From: Pirellula staleyi DSM 6068
GTDB taxonomy: Bacteria > Planctomycetota > Planctomycetia > Pirellulales > Pirellulaceae
Direction: 5' to 3'
DNA: 43,858 bases
Assembly (NCBI GenBank): GCA_945875845.1
Contig: CAMCMB010000058.1
Coordinates: forward strand, 1 to 43,858
In this document: piece after piece, positions 7,429 through 16,076 of the stretch
Position numbering within the stretch: position 1 is the first letter of the stretch
Layout: each line of letters opens with the position of its first letter
Program-made: the position numbers and the translations under genes
The notes under the pieces: model-generated
Databases searched by the model: none
Seen by the model: only the letters and a program-made list of their open reading frames with translations
Told to the model about the DNA's origin: nothing

Positions 7429-9354
7429 CTAACGGATGACTTGCCTGGCCTTGAGCAATTCGACGATCGCACTTACGCATTCCGCAACGCTCAAGTTGCT
7501 TGTGTCGAGCACCATGTCTGGGTCTTCCGGTGGTTCGTACACCGAAACATGGATTGCTGCGTTGGATTCCGCTCGACTTTGAGCCTTGGTGTCGCGGGCG
7601 GTTCGTACCGACTCTTGGGCCGTGCAATAAATAGTCAAGAATCGATCTTTGCCAATCACGTCCGCGACGCGTTCTCGCACCGATTGATTCGGGGCCACAA
7701 ACGCTGCTAAACAAATCAGACCATGTTCGTTCAACAATTTCGCCACATGCGCTGATCGCCTCAAGTTTTCACTTCGGTCTTCCACGCCATAGCCTAGGTC
7801 CACGTTCACACCTTTTCGCATCAACTCACCGTCCAAAACAGCAACGGCTCGTCCGTCTTCGAACAGGCGTCGCTCAAGTGCTCGGGCTAAGGTAGTCTTG
7901 CCTGTTCCAGTAAGGCCAGTGAACAAAACGGTTGCTGCCTGTTGACCGAATCTAGATTCGCGTTCCGCCTCAGACACATTCGAAATCAGTTGCTGTCCAT
8001 CTACGGTTTGCGATTCGGTGTTTTCCCAGGCGGCCGTCGGTTGCTTGGCCGAATCGCGGTCCGAAATCATACCGGCTCCGACCGTCGTATTGCTAATCCG
8101 ATCGATGATGATGAACGAACCGGTGAATCGATTGCGTCGATATGCATCAAAATAGATGGGCTGACTCAGTGTTACCGAGCAACGCCCAATTTCATTGAGT
8201 TGAAGATCCGGGGCCGGATTTCTGTGCAACGAGTTTACATCGACGCGATACTTCAGTGAATCGATTTGCCCACTCACGGTTTGCGTCGTGTGTTTGAACA
8301 AATAGGTTTTACCTGGAACCAACGCGTCGGAACTCATCCACACGATCGTTGCATCGAAAGCGTTGCTAATTTTCGGAACGTTACCTGGTCGCACGATCAT
8401 ATCACCGCGCGAGCAGTCGACTTCGTCCTCCAACACCAGTGTTATCGATTGCGAGCAAAATGCTTCCGACAGATCGCCATCCTGCGTGACGATGCGTTTG
8501 ATCTTGCTGGTGCGTTTCGACGGCAGCACCATGATCTGATCCCCTTGCCGGATGATGCCTGAGGCCAACGTTCCGCAAAAACCTCGGAAGTCCAAATTGG
8601 GTCGGTTGACCATCTGGATCGGTAACCGGAAATCTTCCAGATTGCGATCCGAACCAATGTAGACCGTTTCCAAAAAATTCATCAGTGTGGTACCGCGATA
8701 CCAAGACATATTCTCGCTTGGATCGACTAGGTTCTCTCCGTGCAAAGCCACGATCGGGATGAAGTGCAGATCGGGCAAATCCAATCGCGAAACAAAGTCG
8801 CGGTAGTCGCTACATATCTCGTCAAAACGAGCCTGACTATATCCGACCAAATCCATTTTGTTGACCGCTACCACAACGTGCCGAATGCCTAAGAGCGAGA
8901 CAATGAAGCTGTGCCGTTTCGTCTGCGTCAACACTCCATAACGTGCATCGATCAGAATGATGGCCAGGTCCGCTGTGGAAGCACCGGTGGCCATGTTGCG
9001 AGTGTATTGCTCGTGACCGGGTGTATCCGCAATAATGAATTTGCGTCTTGCCGTCGAAAAATAGCGATAGGCCACGTCGATCGTAATGCCTTGTTCACGT
9101 TCTGCTTTGAGACCGTCGGTTACCAGCGCTGGATCGAATCCTCCTCCGGTTGTTCCGTGCACTTTGCTTTCGGTTTCAAGCTGAGCAAGTTGGTCTTCAT
9201 AGAGCATTTTGCTGTCGTACAGCAATCTTCCTATGAGCGTGCTTTTGCCATCGTCCACGCTACCGCACGTGATAAATCGAAGCAGTTCTTTGCGTTCATG
9301 TTGTTCGAGATAAGCCAGGATATCCGTGGCAATTAATTCGCTCTGATGAGACAT
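7429..9354 (-). CDS. cysNC: Bifunctional sulfate adenylyltransferase large subunit / adenylylsulfate kinase (CysN-CysC fusion)
   Basis: A 641-residue cytoplasmic enzyme. Residues 1-440 are the EF-Tu-like GTPase CysN, which with CysD makes adenosine 5'-phosphosulfate from ATP and sulfate. Its GTPase motifs are GSVDDGKST (31-39), DTPGH (110-114) and NKMD. Residues about 470-641 form the APS kinase, which phosphorylates APS to PAPS. It has the P-loop GLTGTGKTT near 479, then [16 protein letters not shown] and DRSENLRR. Fusion of these two activities is common in bacteria. It begins 3 bp after cysD and is surely co-transcribed. The kinase has GELMR where DGDNxR is usual, so its affinity may differ, but the fold looks intact. 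Confidence 0.96.
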   Translation of the reverse strand: MSHQSELIATDILAYLEQHERKELLRFITCGSVDDGKSTLIGRLLYDSKMLYEDQLAQLETESKVHGTTGGGFDPALVTDGLKAEREQGITIDVAYRYFSTARRKFIIADTPGHEQYTRNMATGASTADLAIILIDARYGVLTQTKRHSFIVSLLGIRHVVVAVNKMDLVGYSQARFDEICSDYRDFVSRLDLPDLHFIPIVALHGENLVDPSENMSWYRGTTLMNFLETVYIGSDRNLEDFRLPIQMVNRPNLDFRGFCGTLASGIIRQGDQIMVLPSKRTSKIKRIVTQDGDLSEAFCSQSITLVLEDEVDCSRGDMIVRPGNVPKISNAFDATIVWMSSDALVPGKTYLFKHTTQTVSGQIDSLKYRVDVNSLHRNPAPDLQLNEIGRCSVTLSQPIYFDAYRRNRFTGSFIIIDRISNTTVGAGMISDRDSAKQPTAAWENTESQTVDGQQLISNVSEAERESRFGQQAATVLFTGLTGTGKTTLARALERRLFEDGRAVAVLDGELMRKGVNVDLGYGVEDRSENLRRSAHVAKLLNEHGLICLAAFVAPNQSVRERVADVIGKDRFLTIYCTAQESVRTARDTKAQSRAESNAAIHVSVYEPPEDPDMVLDTSNLSVAECVSAIVELLKARQVIR

Positions 9355-9357
9355 AGT

Positions 9358-10269
9358 TTAGAAGTATCCCTGCGTCTTCTTGAGTTCCATACCTGCGCCG
9401 CCGCCGTCCTTGTCAATCACTCGCCCCTGCCGTTCGGAAGTGGTTGTTAAAAGCATTTCCTGGATAATCTCGGGCAACGTAGCCGCTGTCGATTCGACGC
9501 CTCCGGTCAACGGGTAGCAACCCAGCGTACGGAATCGGATCATTTTGTTTTCGATTTTCTCGCCTGGTTTCAGTTTCAGACGATCGTCGTTGAGATGAAT
9601 CCAAGTTCCATTGCGCCATACGACTGGCAAAATTTTTGCAAAATACAATTCCGGGATCGGGATTTTTTCCAAGTAAATGTACTGCCAAACATCGAGTTCG
9701 GTCCAATTGGACAACGGAAAGACTCGGATGCTTTCGCCTGGGTTCACTCGCGAGTTGTAGAGATTCCAAAGTTCTGGCCGTTGGTTTTTTGGGTCCCATC
9801 TATGGAATTTGTCTCGGAACGAAAAGACTCTCTCTTTCGCTCGCGATTTTTCTTCGTCACGACGTGCCCCACCAAATGCGGCATCGAATCCGTATCGGTT
9901 GAGAGCCTGCTTGAGCGAGTCGGTTTTCATGACTTCGGTATGTTTGTCGCTATTCTCGCTCGGATCGATGCCAAGTTTCAGCCCCTCCTGGTTGATGTTG
10001 ACCAGCAGTTCGATACCCAGTTCGTTTTTCACGTAGTTGTCGCGGAATGCTATCATTTCTTTGAATTTCCAAGTCGTATCGACATGGAGGAAAGGAAATG
10101 GCGGCTTGGCCGGATAAAAAGCTTTGAGCGCCAAGTGCGTCATGACGGCTGAATCCTTGCCAACGGAGTACAGCATCACCGGATTTTTGAATTCCGAAGC
10201 CACTTCGCGGATGATGTGAATACTCTCCGCTTCGAGTTGCTTGAGGTGGGTCAAGTTGTATGAATTCAT
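9358..10269 (-). CDS. cysD: Sulfate adenylyltransferase small subunit (CysD)
   Basis: A 303-residue cytoplasmic ATP-pyrophosphatase-fold subunit that performs the adenylyl transfer from ATP to sulfate. The PP-loop SVGKDSAVM begins at residue 35. Other family segments are [43 protein letters not shown] and [12 protein letters not shown]. Its end, [24 protein letters not shown] in short pieces, matches the usual CysD C-terminus. Full length for the family. It is the first gene of the cysD-cysNC operon, and the two stop/start codons are 3 bp apart. The 260-bp upstream gap contains a palindromic repeat. No riboswitch was recognised. Confidence 0.97.
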   Translation of the reverse strand: MNSYNLTHLKQLEAESIHIIREVASEFKNPVMLYSVGKDSAVMTHLALKAFYPAKPPFPFLHVDTTWKFKEMIAFRDNYVKNELGIELLVNINQEGLKLGIDPSENSDKHTEVMKTDSLKQALNRYGFDAAFGGARRDEEKSRAKERVFSFRDKFHRWDPKNQRPELWNLYNSRVNPGESIRVFPLSNWTELDVWQYIYLEKIPIPELYFAKILPVVWRNGTWIHLNDDRLKLKPGEKIENKMIRFRTLGCYPLTGGVESTAATLPEIIQEMLLTTTSERQGRVIDKDGGGAGMELKKTQGYF

Positions 10270-10345
10270 TCGATCCTCGGCTCGTTTCCGTGAGCGTTTT
10301 AAAATCCCTGCGTTGAAAATCCTACGTGTCTACTGACTTAGGCGA

Positions 10346-10449
10346 ACGGCGGATTGCAGTATCCCAACCCGAAGCGTAAGCGAGGGACAATTTCGTAGGT
10401 CCCTCACTTACGTATCGGGTTATGATCGGTATTTTGCAGTCTGCCGCTC
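10346..10449. repeat. Extended palindromic repeat between kbl and cysD
   Basis: Inner arms AACCCGAAGCGTAAGCGAGG (from 10366) and CCTCACTTACGTATCGGGTT (to 10421) pair with a few mismatches around a 12-nt loop. Outer segments GGCGGATTGCAGTATCC and GGTATTTTGCAGTCTGCCGC extend the pairing imperfectly. AACCCGAAGCGTAAGCGAGG is a familiar type of dispersed planctomycete repeat. It lies upstream of cysD and downstream of the kbl stop. The rest of 10270-10529 shows nothing else. Confidence 0.75.
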
Positions 10450-10529
10450 GCTTTATAACGTAGTATTCATCCGAAAATGAAAAAGGGGTGTTCTTCAAAC
10501 CTAGCCTTTTTGTTCGCCTCAAACAACAC

Positions 10530-11702
10530 CTATTTGGCTCGCTTGGCGAACGATTCGGCAGCGGAACGAAGCTGATCCTCCGAATGGGCGGCTGATACCT
10601 GCGTACGAATTCTTGCTTTTCCCTGCGGTACCACTGGGTAGGAGAATGCTACCACATAGATACCGTCCTCTAGCATTGACTTGGCTACTTCTGCCGCTTT
10701 CGATGCGTCACCAATCATGACAGGAACGATCGGATGCGATCCTGGAAGGATGTTCAGTCCATGCCGCAGCATTTCCTCCCTAAAAAACCTTGTATTGCCT
10801 TCCAACTTGTCTCGCAAATGGGTTGATTCCTCCAACATTTCTAACGATCGGATGGTTCCCGCAACGATGGGCGGTGCCACTGTATTGGAGAAAAGATACG
10901 TTCTCGAGCGTTGTCGCAACAAATCGATCAATTCTCGGCTTCCCGACGTGTAGCCTCCGCTCGCTCCACCCAAGGCTTTGCCGAGTGTGCCTGTCAGAAT
11001 GTCGATGCGGTCCATCACCCCGCATAGTTCGTGAGTTCCTCGCCCTTGCTTGCCTACGAAACCCACTGCGTGCGAATCATCTACCATGACCATTGCGTCG
11101 TATTTATCCGCCAAATCGCAGATACTCTCCAAATCCGCTATCGTTCCATCCATTGAGAACACGCCATCGGTGGCTATCAATCGAAAGCGAGCCGATCGGG
11201 CTGCTTCTAATTTGGCCTTGAGATCCTCCATGTTGTTGTTGAGGTAACGATGCCGTTGAGCTTTGCATAAGCGTACACCATCGATGATGCTGGCATGATT
11301 GAGTTCATCGGATAGGATCGCATCCTCTGGCCCCAAAATCGTTTCAAACAGCCCTCCATTGGCATCCCAACACGAATTGTAGAGAATCGTATCTTGCTTC
11401 CCCAAGAAGCTGCTCAGTTTGTTTTCTAGCTGTTTGTGGATGGTTTGCGTTCCGCAAATAAACCGCACCGATGCCATGCCGTATCCCCAACGTTGCAAAG
11501 CTTCTTCTGCTGCCCGTTGGACGCTTGGGTGCTGGGCCAAACCCAGGTAGTTGTTGGCGCACATGTTCAGCAACTCTTTGCCGTCTCCCAGCCGTACCAT
11601 TGTTCCTTGCGAGGAGTCTATGATGCGTTCCGTTTTGTAGGTGCCCGCTTCTCGCATCGCTTCGGTGCCAGCAGCGAGATGTTCCAAGAAAGTCGCGTTC
11701 AT
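10530..11702 (-). CDS. kbl: Glycine C-acetyltransferase (2-amino-3-ketobutyrate CoA ligase)
   Basis: A 390-residue PLP enzyme of the alpha-oxoamine synthase family. It cleaves 2-amino-3-oxobutyrate with CoA into glycine and acetyl-CoA, the second step of threonine catabolism. The PLP lysine is Lys242 in GTLGKALGG. Other motifs are [29 protein letters not shown] and [11 protein letters not shown]. The length equals E. coli Kbl if translation starts at the ATG at 11702. The open frame upstream to 11756 lies inside the preceding DUF2237 gene and is not needed. That stop codon is 10 bp before this start, so the two genes are probably one operon. Threonine dehydrogenase, the usual partner, is not in the window. 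A related 8-amino-7-oxononanoate synthase is possible but less likely. Confidence 0.92.
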   Translation of the reverse strand: MNATFLEHLAAGTEAMREAGTYKTERIIDSSQGTMVRLGDGKELLNMCANNYLGLAQHPSVQRAAEEALQRWGYGMASVRFICGTQTIHKQLENKLSSFLGKQDTILYNSCWDANGGLFETILGPEDAILSDELNHASIIDGVRLCKAQRHRYLNNNMEDLKAKLEAARSARFRLIATDGVFSMDGTIADLESICDLADKYDAMVMVDDSHAVGFVGKQGRGTHELCGVMDRIDILTGTLGKALGGASGGYTSGSRELIDLLRQRSRTYLFSNTVAPPIVAGTIRSLEMLEESTHLRDKLEGNTRFFREEMLRHGLNILPGSHPIVPVMIGDASKAAEVAKSMLEDGIYVVAFSYPVVPQGKARIRTQVSAAHSEDQLRSAAESFAKRAK

Positions 11703-11712
11703 ATTTGTTTTG

Positions 11713-12084
11713 TTAACCCTTGATTGCGTGGTCTTCCAGATCGGATAAATCCACAAATTCCAACGCCGAGATGTGCGTTGACTTCAGTACTATCCTTGGT
11801 GCTACCCCTGCTTCAAAGGCTTCTTTCCAACGTTGGACACACAAACACCATCGATCACCCGCCTTGAGGCCCGGAAATTGAAAGGTTGGAACGGCTCGGA
11901 TCAGATCGTTGCCTCGCGACCTCGAGTACTCCAAAAACTCTTGCGTCATCTCAGCACAGACCAAATGCAAACCTAGGTCGTCTGCCCCGGTACGGCAGCA
12001 ACCATCTCGAAAGAAACCAGTCATCGGGTCCGTAGAACAGTTTTCTAAATGTGTTCCCAATACGTTCTTGGCATCGGATGGCAT
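11713..12084 (-). CDS. DUF2237 family protein
   Basis: A 123-residue small cytoplasmic protein matching the DUF2237 pattern throughout: [69 protein letters not shown] and [15 protein letters not shown]. The four conserved cysteines and the histidine hint at metal binding, but no function is established. It is full length for the family. It is the likely first gene of a pair with kbl. Its upstream region, shared with the divergent HAD gene, holds two adjacent inverted repeats. Confidence 0.9.
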   Translation of the reverse strand: MPSDAKNVLGTHLENCSTDPMTGFFRDGCCRTGADDLGLHLVCAEMTQEFLEYSRSRGNDLIRAVPTFQFPGLKAGDRWCLCVQRWKEAFEAGVAPRIVLKSTHISALEFVDLSDLEDHAIKG

Positions 12085-12212
12085 GTGACTAACTCCTAAC
12101 GGCTAGGGCGTTGCAAATTTAGGACGGCAAAGTGACCGCTGGGAATTGTACCGTGACTTGAGCTTTGCGGGATGTTGGCTCTCAAAGGATTTGCAAAGTC
12201 GCTCGAAAGAGG

Positions 12213-12245
12213 TAGGTTCTCTATAACCTAAATAGAATTCTATTT
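12213..12245. promoter_or_regulatory. Two abutting inverted repeats, candidate operator in a divergent intergenic region
   Basis: TAGGTT-N6-AACCTA (12213-12230) is followed by the perfect 16-bp palindrome AAATAGAATTCTATTT (12230-12245). They lie between the divergently read DUF2237 gene (start 12084) and HAD gene (start 12499). The AT-rich symmetric form suits a dimeric regulator, but no regulator gene is nearby. Nothing else is seen in 12085-12498 apart from a lone DnaA-box-like TTATCCACA. Confidence 0.35.
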
Positions 12246-12498
12246 TTGTAGTATTTGAAGAGGGCCGACGGAAGGTGTTCGTAACCTGACCAAGACCCAC
12301 AGAAAAGGAATCAAAACAAACAAGGACGAGCAACGCACCTCTGTGGGAAAGTGGTTGGTGGATTGTGCGAGCGAGTTCGTTAAGCTGTTCACTGAGTTGC
12401 GAGTATTGAACAGCCAAAAGGGTATGTTGGAGGATTGGACCAAAGAACAACGATGTTCGTTGACAAGCAAACAAGTTATCCACAGAAAAACAGGGCCA

Positions 12499-13155
12499 AT
12501 GAAAGCTAGACAGATTAAGGCAGTAGCGTTCGATATGGATGGCCTCATGCTAAACACGGAGGACCTTTACGGGCAAGTCGGTGAAATTCTCATGCAAAGG
12601 CGAGACAAAACGTATCGAGATGTGGTCAGGAGGGAAATGATTGGGCTGCCAGCAGAAATGGCGTTAGGAGTACTCATTCAAGAAGAAGGGCTAAAGGAAA
12701 GTTGGCAGGAATTGCAAAAGGAAGCGGAAGAGATTTTCGAAACGATTTTGCCTACGCAGTTGGCGCCCATGCAAGGACTTTCGGAACTCATGGACTTCCT
12801 GGACCTAAGAGGCTTACCACGATGCGTAGCGACAAGCTCAACGCGATCGTTTGCGAACAAAGCGTTGTCGCTCGTTGGCATGCTTGAACGAGTGGATTTC
12901 GTGATGACGGCCGAGGATGTAGAGCGGGGAAAACCTCATCCGGACATTTACTTGGCGTCGGCGAAAAAGCTATCAGTACCGGTGGAAAACATGCTGGTCC
13001 TAGAGGATAGTCCGAAAGGCACGACCGCGGGTGTTACCGCAGGAGCGTATGTGGTTTCGGTACCCAATCAACACACCCGACACGGACCGTTCGACGGGAG
13101 CCAGTGGATAGCCGACACACTGAAAGATCGAAGGATCTTTGACCTGATAGGGTGA
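12499..13155 (+). CDS. HAD-superfamily hydrolase, beta-phosphoglucomutase-like
   Basis: A 218-residue cytoplasmic phosphatase or phosphomutase. Motif I is AFDMDGLMLNTE with nucleophile Asp12 and acid/base Asp14. Motif II is CVATSST, the motif III lysine is in GKPHPDIYL, and motif IV is MLVLEDSPKGTTAG. The helical cap follows motif I (about residues 18-80), as in the PGMB/Gph subgroup. The substrate cannot be told. I start at the ATG at 12499 because HAD motif I normally lies within the first 15 residues. The frame is open to 12343 but that extension matches nothing. The last 122 bp overlap the convergent EF-hand gene. Confidence 0.88.
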   Translation: MKARQIKAVAFDMDGLMLNTEDLYGQVGEILMQRRDKTYRDVVRREMIGLPAEMALGVLIQEEGLKESWQELQKEAEEIFETILPTQLAPMQGLSELMDFLDLRGLPRCVATSSTRSFANKALSLVGMLERVDFVMTAEDVERGKPHPDIYLASAKKLSVPVENMLVLEDSPKGTTAGVTAGAYVVSVPNQHTRHGPFDGSQWIADTLKDRRIFDLIG

Positions 13156-13402
13156 TTAGGGCCGACGGGGCGACACAACTTGTTCCGGTGGTGAACTCCT
13201 CGCGGGTCAAAGTGCCGTTGCCGTCTTTGTCGAAGTGATTGAATCGTTGTTCGAATTCCGAGGCCGTGCCTGGGCCTGGGCTATTCTTCATGCCTTTGAT
13301 GTATTCTTCGAAGGTCAGAACTCCATCCTTGTTCGTGTCCATTCGATCGAATGCTATGGATAAATTCTCTGCCGATATCGTTGGTCGGGTGGTCGCTTTC
13401 AT
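13034..13402 (-). CDS. EF-hand calcium-binding protein, C-terminus apparently altered
   Basis: A 122-residue protein with two EF-hand loops: DTNKDGVLTFEE (residues 22-33) and DKDGNGTLTREE (residues 54-65). Both have the expected acidic ligands at positions 1, 3, 5 and 12. EF-hand proteins of this kind are abundant and usually exported in planctomycetes, but no signal peptide is seen here. After about residue 78 the sequence is Arg- and Ser-rich. It runs antisense through the 3' end of the HAD gene, so the natural end has probably been lost. A 27-codon frame overlaps its start codon as ATGA. It could be a pseudogene or a 5' fragment. I am confident of the EF hands, less so of the gene being functional. 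Confidence 0.55.
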   Translation of the reverse strand: MKATTRPTISAENLSIAFDRMDTNKDGVLTFEEYIKGMKNSPGPGTASEFEQRFNHFDKDGNGTLTREEFTTGTSCVAPSALITLSGQRSFDLSVCRLSTGSRRTVRVGCVDWVPKPHTLLR

Positions 13403-13482
13403 GGTTTTAGCAGAGCGCGACGATGATGAATGGATGGAGGTTTGGTTCCAAGAATTTCGAGCAATCCTGAGTCGATACTCAT
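13399..13482 (-). CDS. Possible 27-codon leader ORF overlapping the EF-hand gene start
   Basis: An ATG at 13482 opens a 27-residue frame (begins MSIDSGLLEI) whose TGA overlaps the EF-hand ATG as ATGA. That arrangement is typical of translational coupling. It has no signal peptide and no recognisable domain. It may equally be the frameshifted original N-terminus of the EF-hand protein, or chance. Confidence 0.2.
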   Translation of the reverse strand: MSIDSGLLEILGTKPPSIHHRRALLKP

Positions 13483-13578
13483 AGTATCATTAAGATTGCG
13501 CCAAGTGCCGCGTCTAAAAACCAAGAGTCTAATCGGTCATTCACCCCCCCAAAATATGTAAAAATCGATTTATAACTC

Positions 13579-13597
13579 CATTAAATATTGTTTAATG
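13579..13597. promoter_or_regulatory. AT-rich inverted repeat upstream of the first PEP-CTERM gene
   Basis: CATTAAA-TATTG-TTTAATG is a perfect 7-bp inverted repeat in a strongly AT-rich stretch (about 13550-13620), unlike the surrounding DNA. It lies about 160 bp before the PEP-CTERM start codon and could be an operator or part of a promoter. No clear -35/-10 pair was identified. Nothing else is seen in 13403-13757 apart from the small ORF ending at 13399. Confidence 0.3.
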
Positions 13598-13757
13598 TTA
13601 AAAATAAACCCAATGATCAAGGGCGTTTTCCTACCGATTGTTTGCTATAAGGGATCGATACACATATGATTACTCGTGTCAATGTGAATGCTTCAAGAGG
13701 ATTGCTACGTTTGCTCACGTTCGCAACCAATTTAACTCTGTGTTGGATGGAGAAATT

Positions 13758-14507
13758 ATGTTCAATCGATTCTGGGTTTTTATGACCACCTTGCTAGCGG
13801 TATCTTTTTCGGGAACGACAGCAGATGCTGGCATGGTCTACAATGCGAACAACTCGTTTAAGAATTACCAGCTAGCGAATGCGGGCGACGTTTCGTCCAC
13901 CTTTGGAAATTTTTCAGCTGGATACGATGAGGTCTTGGGCGGGTTCACCGCCTTTACCGACGCTGAAAACACGGATAATTGGTTTGATCCTAATTTGCAG
14001 GGCTGGAGAGTGACTAGCGTCTATAATGTAGCAGCCGCAGTCGTTAACACCTCGAACGCCCCTGTGTCCGGCGTGCTTAACCCAGGTTCGATAGCCCCCG
14101 CAGAGATTATATTGCATGGAGGTGGGTCAGATTTTGATGGCAGTGGCACGAATACCAACGCTGTTCTTAGATTTACGTCAACAATCGCGGGAGAATACAC
14201 GATTATAGGTAGCTGGCGTTCCTTGGATAGCGGGTCTACGATCAACTACGTGTTGAAGAACTCGTCTACTCTTTTCAGTTCGTCGGCCGACAATTCTAGC
14301 TTCAATTTAACAACGACGCTCGGGGTTGGAGAAACGATCGATTTTGTGGTTAACAACAACAATGACGGCTTCGGCTTTGACTCGACTGGCTTGTTCGCAG
14401 AGATCACGGCAGTACCCGAGCCGACCATGCTTGCGTTGTTTGGCGTCGGAGGGGTTGGAATGTTTGGATTGGTAAAACGAAGGCGCAAGTCCAGCCTCGC
14501 TGTCTGA
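13758..14507 (+). CDS. PEP-CTERM sorting-domain protein (paralogue 1)
   Basis: A 249-residue exported protein. A signal peptide (residues 1-25, ending TTADAG) precedes an Asn/Ser/Thr-rich beta-type body. The PEP-CTERM tail has VPEPTML, a hydrophobic helix GVGGVGMFGLV and the basic end KRRRK. PEP-CTERM proteins are processed by an exosortase and sent to the cell surface or exopolysaccharide matrix. No exosortase gene is in the window. GGAG 5 bases before the ATG at 13758 supports this start. An open frame from 13638 adds 40 unneeded residues. The mature part begins YNANNSFKNY, as in the second PEP-CTERM protein (from 25515), and the two are clear paralogues. It converges on the DUF1501 gene with 40 bp between stops. 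Confidence 0.92.
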   Translation: MFNRFWVFMTTLLAVSFSGTTADAGMVYNANNSFKNYQLANAGDVSSTFGNFSAGYDEVLGGFTAFTDAENTDNWFDPNLQGWRVTSVYNVAAAVVNTSNAPVSGVLNPGSIAPAEIILHGGGSDFDGSGTNTNAVLRFTSTIAGEYTIIGSWRSLDSGSTINYVLKNSSTLFSSSADNSSFNLTTTLGVGETIDFVVNNNNDGFGFDSTGLFAEITAVPEPTMLALFGVGGVGMFGLVKRRRKSSLAV

Positions 14508-14547
14508 ATACATATTCCAGGAACGCTGCACACAATCTGACTGCCCG

Positions 14548-16038
14548 TTATGCCAGAATTTCTGAAATCACATGCCCATGCACATCGGTCAAGCGACGCT
14601 GGATTCCGTTGTGGTAATAGGTCAGCTGGGTGTGGTCGATGCCGAGCAGATGCAGGGCGGTCGCATGCAAGTCGTAGCAATAGGTGGGCGATTCCACGGC
14701 TTTGAATCCGAGTTCATCGGTCGCGCCGTAGCCCACGCCGCCGCGAATTCCTCCACCGGCGAGCCACGCGGTGAATCCGCCCGCGTTGTGGTCGCGCCCC
14801 TTGCCTTCGGCCCCCTGAGCCCCTGGTTGCCGACCAAATTCCGTCGTGCAGATCACCAATGTGTCATCGAGCATTCCCTGTTGTTTCAAGTCTTTCAACA
14901 ACGCCGAAGCGCCACTGTCGAGCACGGCGCCCCAGTAGCCGTGGTCGCGCACGACATCCTCATGGCTATCCCAGTTCGGACGAATCTTCTTGGCGGTCGT
15001 GTTTTCCGCGCCACAATAAATCTGAACAAATCGAACGCCTCTCTGCACTAGTCGACGCGCCCGAAGGCATTGAAGCCCGAATGGTCCTGTTTCGGGGTGA
15101 TCGACGTCGTAAAGTTTCCGAATACCCTCGCTCTCGCGGCTCACGTCGGTGACTTCGGGAGCACTCAGTTGAAGCCGAGCTGCCATCTCATAGGCTTTGA
15201 TGCGTGCTTCCAACTCGCTGTTGGTTTGGCGTGATTCCTGATGCATTCGATTGAGTTGCTGCAAGAACTGAAGTTGATCGCGATCGACTTGGGGTGTTCG
15301 TCCGGCGAACTCTGCTGGAGGAAACAGATCGGCAATGGGTTGCTGCGGATTCGCGGTGTCGAGTGTTGTGGCCTGATGTTCGGCAGGCAGAAAGCCAGCA
15401 CCCCAATTGATGATTCCGCCAGGCGGCAATCCGCGTGGATCGGGCAGGACGACGAACGCTGGCAGATCGTCCGCTTCACTGCCGAGTCCGTACGTTACCC
15501 AGGACCCCATGCTAGGGAATCCGGGCAATGTAAACCCGGTGTTCATCATAAAGCAGCCCGGGCCGTGGAGAGCAGACTTGCTGCGCATAGAATAAACAAA
15601 CGCCATGTCGTCGACGCACGTGGCGAGCCGTGGAAACAGATCGCTCATCCACAAACCGGATTTGCCGTGCTGGCGAAACTTCCAGTGACTCGGCTGACAA
15701 TTACCCGGCTTAGAGGCGAAGAACTGCAGCTTGCCCTCCGGATCAAACGGCTTGCCGGCGCGCTTCAGCAGTGCCGGCTTGTAATCGAAAGTATCGATCT
15801 GGCTCATGCCACCGGGACAGAAAATCTGAATCACACGTTTTGCTCTGGCCGCACGCGGTAAAGCACCTTGCGATTCGGTCGCGAGCAACGCGGTCAACGC
15901 CAATCCACCCAATCCGCCAGCCGCTGTCTGCAGGAACGCTCGCCGCGAATGGCTCTCGCACGCAGGCAAAAAATCGCGAAGATTTGGGCCAAGAAGATTT
16001 GCTCGGCGACGATCCGCGAAGGCCGAGTGTGGTTTCAT
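14548..16038 (-). CDS. DUF1501 family protein, Tat-type signal (partner of PSCyt1 gene 1)
   Basis: A 496-residue exported protein with a twin-arginine-like signal SRRAFLQTAAGG near residue 30, followed by a hydrophobic stretch. DUF1501 hallmarks are VIQIFCPGGMSQIDTFDYKP, GLWMSDLFP, GFPSMGSWVTYGLG, LVICTTEFGRQPGAQG and GRDHNAGGFTAWLAGGGI. The family belongs to the alkaline-phosphatase/sulfatase-like fold. Metal-binding Asp/His residues are visible, but its reaction is not established. It is almost always paired with DUF1549/DUF1553 cytochrome proteins, as here. A TTG at 16080 would overlap the upstream stop as TTGA and is an alternative start. I chose the ATG at 16038, 38 bp after the upstream gene. 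Confidence 0.9.
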   Translation of the reverse strand: MKPHSAFADRRRANLLGPNLRDFLPACESHSRRAFLQTAAGGLGGLALTALLATESQGALPRAARAKRVIQIFCPGGMSQIDTFDYKPALLKRAGKPFDPEGKLQFFASKPGNCQPSHWKFRQHGKSGLWMSDLFPRLATCVDDMAFVYSMRSKSALHGPGCFMMNTGFTLPGFPSMGSWVTYGLGSEADDLPAFVVLPDPRGLPPGGIINWGAGFLPAEHQATTLDTANPQQPIADLFPPAEFAGRTPQVDRDQLQFLQQLNRMHQESRQTNSELEARIKAYEMAARLQLSAPEVTDVSRESEGIRKLYDVDHPETGPFGLQCLRARRLVQRGVRFVQIYCGAENTTAKKIRPNWDSHEDVVRDHGYWGAVLDSGASALLKDLKQQGMLDDTLVICTTEFGRQPGAQGAEGKGRDHNAGGFTAWLAGGGIRGGVGYGATDELGFKAVESPTYCYDLHATALHLLGIDHTQLTYYHNGIQRRLTDVHGHVISEILA

Positions 16039-16076
16039 TTTTGTCACGCTTTGTGCCTGAGTACTTTGTGTGAGTT

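Noticed and set aside
12476-12484. TTATCCACA, a perfect DnaA-box consensus
   Set aside because: A single copy with no cluster, no AT-rich unwinding region and no dnaA/dnaN gene. Not evidence of an origin.
12103-12557. Overlapping minus-strand frames upstream of the HAD gene
   Set aside because: No homology, no start signal, and they run into the HAD coding region antisense.
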